Positions 6,967 through 11,438 of a stretch of DNA of 11,438 nt are shown here, in pieces. The notes under the pieces are model-generated. The model did not search any database. It was not told the origin of the DNA and saw only the letters and a list, made by a program, of their open reading frames with translations. Position 1 is the first letter of the stretch. Every line of letters starts with the position of its first letter. The stretch comes from Laetiporus sulphureus 93-53 (lineage: Eukaryota; Basidiomycota; Agaricomycetes; Polyporales; Laetiporaceae): contig NW_024468518.1 in NCBI RefSeq assembly GCF_001632365.1, forward strand, positions 113,808-125,245, in the 5' to 3' direction. The translations under genes and the position numbers were made by a program.

Positions 6967-7696
6967 GTCTGTCCATTAAGGTGTTCTTGATGGACATGCT
7001 CGACAACATGCCACACCTGTGCCTATCAAGTGACCATCTGCGCTTCATCCTTTTCATTTTTCATGAACTGGGAGTTCATGGTGTGCCTTCCCTTAAGGCA
7101 TTTCGCAAGAAGCAAGATGAGATTGTGAAGATTTGTGGCATTAACACAGATGCAAAGCGTACCTCATTTAGCCATGTCTTCTATCAGAACTGACTGGCAG
7201 ACCTTATAGCACAGGTGCGTGTCAGGGTTATTATGCAGATGGAGAAACTGAAAGAAATCAAGGACTACGTCAATCCTCATACTCGACCACATATTGAATT
7301 GTATTCTATCTGCAGTACTCGAGTCAGTGAACCATATCACTCAAAAAAGTGGGTATACGAGACAGTGCCAGAGCTACAAGCCCCTATGTGAGCTGACAGC
7401 TGCAAACATTATTATCTTGGTGAGCTAGCAGCATTGCATGATGGATGATATGTCGTGCCTAACACTTGATACCATCGAGAGTCCCATGGTGAGGTGCTGT
7501 GTGAGGCATATAATGTTCTGCATGATCCATCGGTGAGTTCCTATTCACATGATCAGAACCCTATTGCAGAACGTAACAAGTACTTAGACCAACAGCTTCA
7601 CCATCAGTGATGGACCATTGATAGAGGTTCACACTGGTGAGCTCAAGTCCAACTACTATGACCTCAGTGCAATGAGTGTAGTCTGTGATCTATCTG

Positions 7697-7751
7697 GTGA
7701 GTAGACGTACCATCAATGCATGTGATTGAAATGAAGTCAACGCGTGATCAG
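7697..7751 (+). other. Intron relic 1 (55 nt) in the transposase
   Basis: Donor GTGAGT at 7697, acceptor ATCAG ending at 7751. Unspliced, the upstream frame meets a TAG within the donor. Spliced, DLSG joins PLPQGIYIGLNPLREIAKGR and the following conserved segment in one frame (phase 1). Confidence 0.7.
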
Positions 7752-8286
7752 GACCGCTTCCACAAGGTATTTACATTGGCCTCAACCCACTACGTGAGAT
7801 CGCCAAAGGACGATGCATGTATACGAGCTTTATAAAGCCTTGGGGAGATGATGTCTCAGGAAATCGCAGCAAACAATATAATGACCATACCAATGTGTAT
7901 CTGGTATATGCAAATCTGCCACACATGAAGCTATCACAGGAGTACTTTGTACACTTCCTGTCCATGTCACAGCATGCATGTGCCGGTGAACAATTCGATG
8001 TGATGATCAATAGCATTGCATGAGTCAGTTATCAATTGCATCATTCTCTGAAGAGACTGAGATGCTGCGCAGGAGAGAGAATATATGGCATGAAGCTTAC
8101 GACTATGAAATCAAAGAAGAAGTGCTGGTTTGAATTTTGCTAAACTTGTTCCGTGCTGACAATCCTCAACAGTCAGAAATTTGCTCACATGTTGGCCTGA
8201 AAGGGTACCACTGATGCCGCAAGTGCACGCTTGGCAGGACAGAACTGGAGCAAGAATCAGATCAGAAATACCATGAACACTTCTCG

Positions 8287-8336
8287 GTGAGAGCATCATG
8301 CGTGATCAAGTCACCTGGACACTCACATGAAATTAG
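8287..8336 (+). other. Intron relic 2 (50 nt) in the transposase
   Basis: Donor GTGAGA at 8287, acceptor AATTAG ending at 8336. Splicing joins the segment ending KYHEHFS to PGPLRKVEHTKKEVLQQLHL, which lie in different frames otherwise (phase 0). Confidence 0.7.
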
Positions 8337-9205
8337 CCTGGCCCTCTGCGCAAAGTAGAACATACCAAAAAGGAAGTGCTTCAGCAACTTCACCTGGTGG
8401 CACTTGGCATGGCATCTGCAGTTGCAACAAGACAGACTGCATCGGGTGTCAAGGACAAGGTTGCCGAGCATTGGATCCAGACTCTCATCACAAGTGCTCG
8501 TGATCAACAGCAGATTCAGATCCACAATGCTGCAACCAGAGACAGATGCATTAGCAGTAAACGCAGATCAGCCAAGACTGTTGTCGTTAAGATGATCAAG
8601 AAGGAGATTCAAGACGAGCTGATCGAGTGGGTCAAGACGCAACCAGCACACTTGTATCAATTGATACCACAAAAATCAGGTGTGCTTATCTCGTTGCATG
8701 TTGCACATGCTATCGTTGACTTGAGCATGGTCAATGCAGATTGTGGAGTCGTCTACGCCCTGGAGATCACTATAGTTCCCTGTTAGAGCTCGACAGTGCG
8801 TCAGTTTCTCAATCTGTATCAGTCTGCCTGAGCTGTTCTACCACAACTGTTGATGTGCATCAAGACATGCCAGTAGAGCTGCTACATACGTACCTTCTCG
8901 GCTAAGACAAATATGTCTGATACCTCACGACATCGGCTTGGTCGCAAAAGCAATGTGATCTTTTCGCAGTCTGCTTGCAAGCGTCTTCAGTGGATGGACT
9001 GAACATTCTTCCACTTCGTGCCACTTACATGGTTCAATATAGGAATAATCTGATAGGAAAGCACTTCAAAGCATTGCAACAGCTCAGATTTTTTTACTTA
9101 CATGAAAATCTGTGTCCTCCACTCATTCTGGACATTTGGCGAGTGACTAGAGAGCTTGGTGCTCTACTGTGGTATCATGAGATTGAGGATATGGATGCTT
9201 ATCTC

Positions 9206-9279
9206 GTGAGTGATTCGAATCTATTCTTTCATCGACATTCGCTAACTGAGGTTTCATATTGATACATAATGACTTACAG
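9206..9279 (+). other. Intron relic 3 (74 nt) in the transposase
   Basis: Donor GTGAGTGA at 9206, branch-like GCTAAC at 9241-9246, acceptor TTACAG ending at 9279. It removes the frame break between IEDMDAYL and TLIDNVLDIWASIDSRR (phase 0). Confidence 0.8.
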
Positions 9280-9664
9280 ACATTAATCGACAACGTTCTC
9301 GATATCTGGGCCTCAATCGACTCACGGCGTATCTTCGTCAAGCCAAAGCTGCACATTCTCGCACACCTGGTTGAAGACGTGCACCGACATGGCCCACCTA
9401 TCTTATATTCGACCGAAATTTTTGAATGCTACAATGCCATCTTCCGCATGTGCAGCATTTTGTCCAATCACCAGGCACTCAGTCGTGATATTGTGTGGGC
9501 TTGCGCTGAGATGGACCGCTTCAAGCACATCATCAGCAGTGGCTGGTGGAAGGATCCATCCCAGCATCGCTTCATGCAGGCTGGAGAATGCGTCCGAGAG
9601 TACTTCAGCGACAAGCATATCCAATGTTGGCTCGGATTTATGCAAGAATACATAGGTCAACCAG

Positions 9665-9721
9665 GTATGAGGTCAATCGTTTCTTCTTCACATGCTAACT
9701 TCCGTCTGCCATCTGTCTTAG
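9665..9721 (+). other. Intron relic 4 (57 nt) in the transposase
   Basis: Donor GTATGAGG at 9665, branch-like TGCTAAC about 25 bases before the CTTAG acceptor ending at 9721. Its length is a multiple of three and has no stop, so the frame is open with or without splicing (phase 1). Confidence 0.7.
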
Positions 9722-9906
9722 GTTCCATTCACTGTCAGAAGAAAGATCACGTGAACGTTGCCTGGGCAGCGATTTGCCTGGCTAAAGAGTCCCTGCGAAG
9801 CTCTTTCGCATCTCACTCTACATGGATCTGCGGCCTGTCTGTGGTAGCCCAGAATAATGACAACTGTCACATTGGCTCATGGGCATTTGCTGCTCACAAT
9901 CATGAT

Positions 9907-9963
9907 GTAAGTGGCATATTGAATGGGTTTAATCCAGATGCTGACTTATTGTGACACTGACAG
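9907..9963 (+). other. Intron relic 5 (57 nt) in the transposase
   Basis: Donor GTAAGTGG at 9907, branch-like GCTGAC about 20 bases before the acceptor, acceptor GACAG ending at 9963. Splicing removes a TGA at 9952-9954 and joins AHNHD to DTVLMGHIIEIL in frame (phase 0). Confidence 0.75.
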
Positions 9964-10657
9964 GATACCGTCTTGATGGGGCATATCATCGAAATCTTGC
10001 AAGCTACAATGCCAGGGCTGGATGCATGCAACTGCATCATCATGGAAGCCTTTATTGTCCTCAATAGCCGTCATCCATATTATAACATGTCAGAGTTAAA
10101 GCTGGATAGTCTCATAGTGATAGATCCTATGGTACATGCCTCATGCCTTTATGGACAGTCATGTTATAACACAACTGTTACAGTCAATATGCTGTGTGGT
10201 CAATGTCCAACACAACTGCTATGATGCAAAATGCGGTGCGACAGGACACCATCAACAGATGCAAGAGCGCACAGTGATGGACATTCACGACACAATCTGG
10301 CAACATCGCGACACAGATTCCTATATCATCAATCTCCATGCACTTCATAATGCTGCCCTCATTCGGCGATACCTTCTGTGACATCTCACTGCACCTGTGC
10401 CTTATCTCGACAAAGAAACCCGATGCACGAAGCATGATGAGATGGCAGGATCCCTACATAAAATGCAGGCCGAGCGGCAGAAGAAGGAGGAGGATGCCCG
10501 CAAGGAATGTTCACAGAGAAGGGCTGCTGGGAAGGTTGTATTGAAGTCAGCTGTTGTTGGAGAAGCAGACGAGAGTGATGCAGTCCCTGCAAACATTGCA
10601 CAAAGCATTGATGATTCAGAGTCATCCACAGTGTATGAGCCAAATATTATGATTTAG

Positions 10658-10943
10658 ATTATAATGCTATCTATTACTATACTTTATGTACATGAGGGAA
10701 CTGGCAGAGCAGAAGGGCCACCATATGAAGCCAGATCTGGATAAGGGCTCGGCAGCTGGGAGTGTGCCAGGAGGGGATGAGATGATGATGACATGACCAC
10801 CAGGATGACCCCATGTGGAGGGATTCAGATGGGGTCCATGTGTGGTCCGCATGGCTCCCAGCTGTATCAGCCACATGGCTCTCATCAGTCCGGGTGGCTG
10901 GTAGCCTCATGGACTGGGATTGGCGGTGTACTACTGCGATGAC
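10658..10943. other. Intergenic stretch with no recognised gene
   Basis: About 290 bases between the transposase stop and the Copia fragment. Minus-strand open frames here (10667-10910) are short, Met/His/Ser-rich and match nothing that I recognise. No terminal inverted repeat of the transposon was evident by eye. Confidence 0.5.
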
Positions 10944-11062
10944 ACCTACAGTGCTGTTTGTAAGCTCACTTCCATTTGCACTATACTGTCAGTAGCAGCT
11001 CGGAATGGCTGGCATGCTCACCAAATCGATGTCAAGAGTGCATACCTCTATGAAAGTATCAC
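10944..11062 (+). pseudogene. Ty1/Copia reverse transcriptase fragment
   Basis: About 40 codons read DTYSAVCKLTSICTILSVAA, then RNGWHAHQIDVKSAYLYESI. This is the start of the Copia-type reverse transcriptase (RVT_2), with the DVKSAYL box carrying the first catalytic Asp. Similarity starts abruptly at DTYS and ends after YESI; the rest of the frame, to the stop near 11105, is unrelated. The fragment is far shorter than the ~240-residue domain and has no neighbouring YVDD, RNase H or integrase, so it is a relic. Two positions usually hydrophobic/Ala or Arg in this motif are Cys here. It is a different retrotransposon superfamily from the element on the left and is oppositely oriented. Confidence 0.75.
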
Positions 11063-11220
11063 AAACTTAGGACGCAGAGCGCCGACTAAGCCTATGACCT
11101 TATAATCAAACACTTACTGACTATTGTCGAAGTAAGGATGGACACAAAGATGATCAATGGTAAAGCAGCGACTTGCAAGTGGTCACTGGTGACACTATAT
11201 GGATAGGCGTAGCAGAGATG

Positions 11221-11335
11221 AGAATAAGTCTGGGGGACTTATGCGTCTCAGAGCTCTGGCTTATATACATGAGCGGAGGGACCCTTGGTACCCTGATACC
11301 CCAGAACCGCTAGCTAATGGACATTGTCTGATTGG
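11221..11335 (-). promoter_or_regulatory. LTR-like promoter on the minus strand
   Basis: Minus-strand order: CCAATCA (11335-11329), TATATAA (11267-11261), then CAGACTTATTCT (11232-11221), 35 bases from the first TATA base. Order and start motif resemble the first LTR family (CAGTCTTATTCT, 33 bases). The surrounding sequence is otherwise not obviously similar and the LTR ends were not located, so this may be a fragment of a related self-priming LTR, or a coincidental promoter. Confidence 0.4.
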
Positions 11336-11438
11336 TTACCACTACCTGTCAGACTACGTGTGTCATGTATGCCGAATCTCCGAACTACTTAGTAAGACCA
11401 TGGGAATGGTATTGCCTGTAATGGCTACATCTCCGGTG

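Larger units (their letters stand above)
6933..10657 (+). pseudogene. Plavaka-like DNA transposase, heavily decayed
   Basis: The pieces, in order, match the layout of Plavaka-type transposases of basidiomycetes (large CACTA-related cut-and-paste enzymes). They are: N-terminal KVFLMDMLDNMPHLCL and HLRFILFIFHELG (6967-7193); CKHYYLGELAALHDG (about 7400-7445); GPLIEVHTGELKSNYYDL (7612-7665); SFIKPWGDDVSGNRSKQYND (7826-7885); NLFRADNPQQSEICSHVGLK (8143-8202); SGVKDKVAEHWIQTLI (8439-8486); VDVHQDMPVELLHTYLLG (8849-8902); FKALQQLRFFYLHENL (9067-9114); FVKPKLHILAHLVEDVHRHG (9334-9393); FECYNAIFRMCSILSNHQAL (9421-9480); QHNCYDAKCGATGHHQQ (10208-10258); and a charged Lys/Glu-rich tail ending at a TAG (10655-10657). 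Stops include TGA at 7191, 7389, 7446, 7467, 8131, 8212, 8918 and 10379, and TAA at 8903. Frames shift near 8018, 8787-8845 and 10130-10195. Five intron relics restore frame. The N-terminus starts about 20 bases from the LTR edge. Terminal repeats were not found. Confidence 0.8.

Noticed and set aside
8111..8525. Minus-strand Cys-rich ORFs
   Set aside because: Antisense to recognisable transposase segments on the plus strand.
10667..10910. Two overlapping minus-strand ORFs
   Set aside because: Low-complexity His/Ser/Met-rich frames without recognisable motifs or a start context; probably chance.

Overview
The window looks like transposable-element debris from a fungal genome, most likely a mushroom-type basidiomycete. 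The reasons are a fungal-style Ty3/Gypsy retrotransposon, a Plavaka-like cut-and-paste transposase (a family known mainly from Agaricomycetes), and intron relics of 50-75 nt with GTGAGT/GTAAGT donors and CTAAC or CTGAC branch sites. The organism call is inference; no ordinary host gene is visible.

Layout. Positions 1-103 hold unrecognised flanking sequence. Positions 104-6910 are one Ty3/Gypsy retrotransposon on the minus strand, read from right to left: 5' LTR (6910 down to 5589), a self-complementary primer-binding site (5586-5574), an unusual leader ORF before gag (5554-4820), a second small ORF (4806-4432), gag (4349-2538), then pol as protease, reverse transcriptase, RNase H and the start of integrase. 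Integrase stops abruptly at about 104, and no 3' LTR is in the window. A complete 658-bp LTR of the same family (5790-6447, plus strand) sits inside the 5' LTR and is flanked by the 5-bp duplication AACAC. The two head-to-head LTRs form a large inverted repeat.

From about 6930 to 10657 the plus strand holds a broken Plavaka-like transposase with recognisable intron relics. Positions 10658-10943 show no gene. Positions 10944-11062 carry a fragment of Ty1/Copia reverse transcriptase, and 11221-11335 a minus-strand LTR-like promoter (CCAAT, TATA and a start motif resembling that of the first LTR family).

Every element looks dead. The retrotransposon reading frames carry 13 in-frame stops but only one clear frameshift. 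Nine of the stops are TGA codons one C-to-T step from CGA (arginine), and several conserved arginines of RNase H read as TGT/TGC cysteine. The older LTR has lost CpG sites that the younger nested LTR keeps. This fits methylation-type CpG decay. The most interesting points are the self-priming primer-binding site, the ORF upstream of gag, and the nested inverted LTR pair with facing promoters. I see no defence system, CRISPR array, RNA gene or metabolic cluster.
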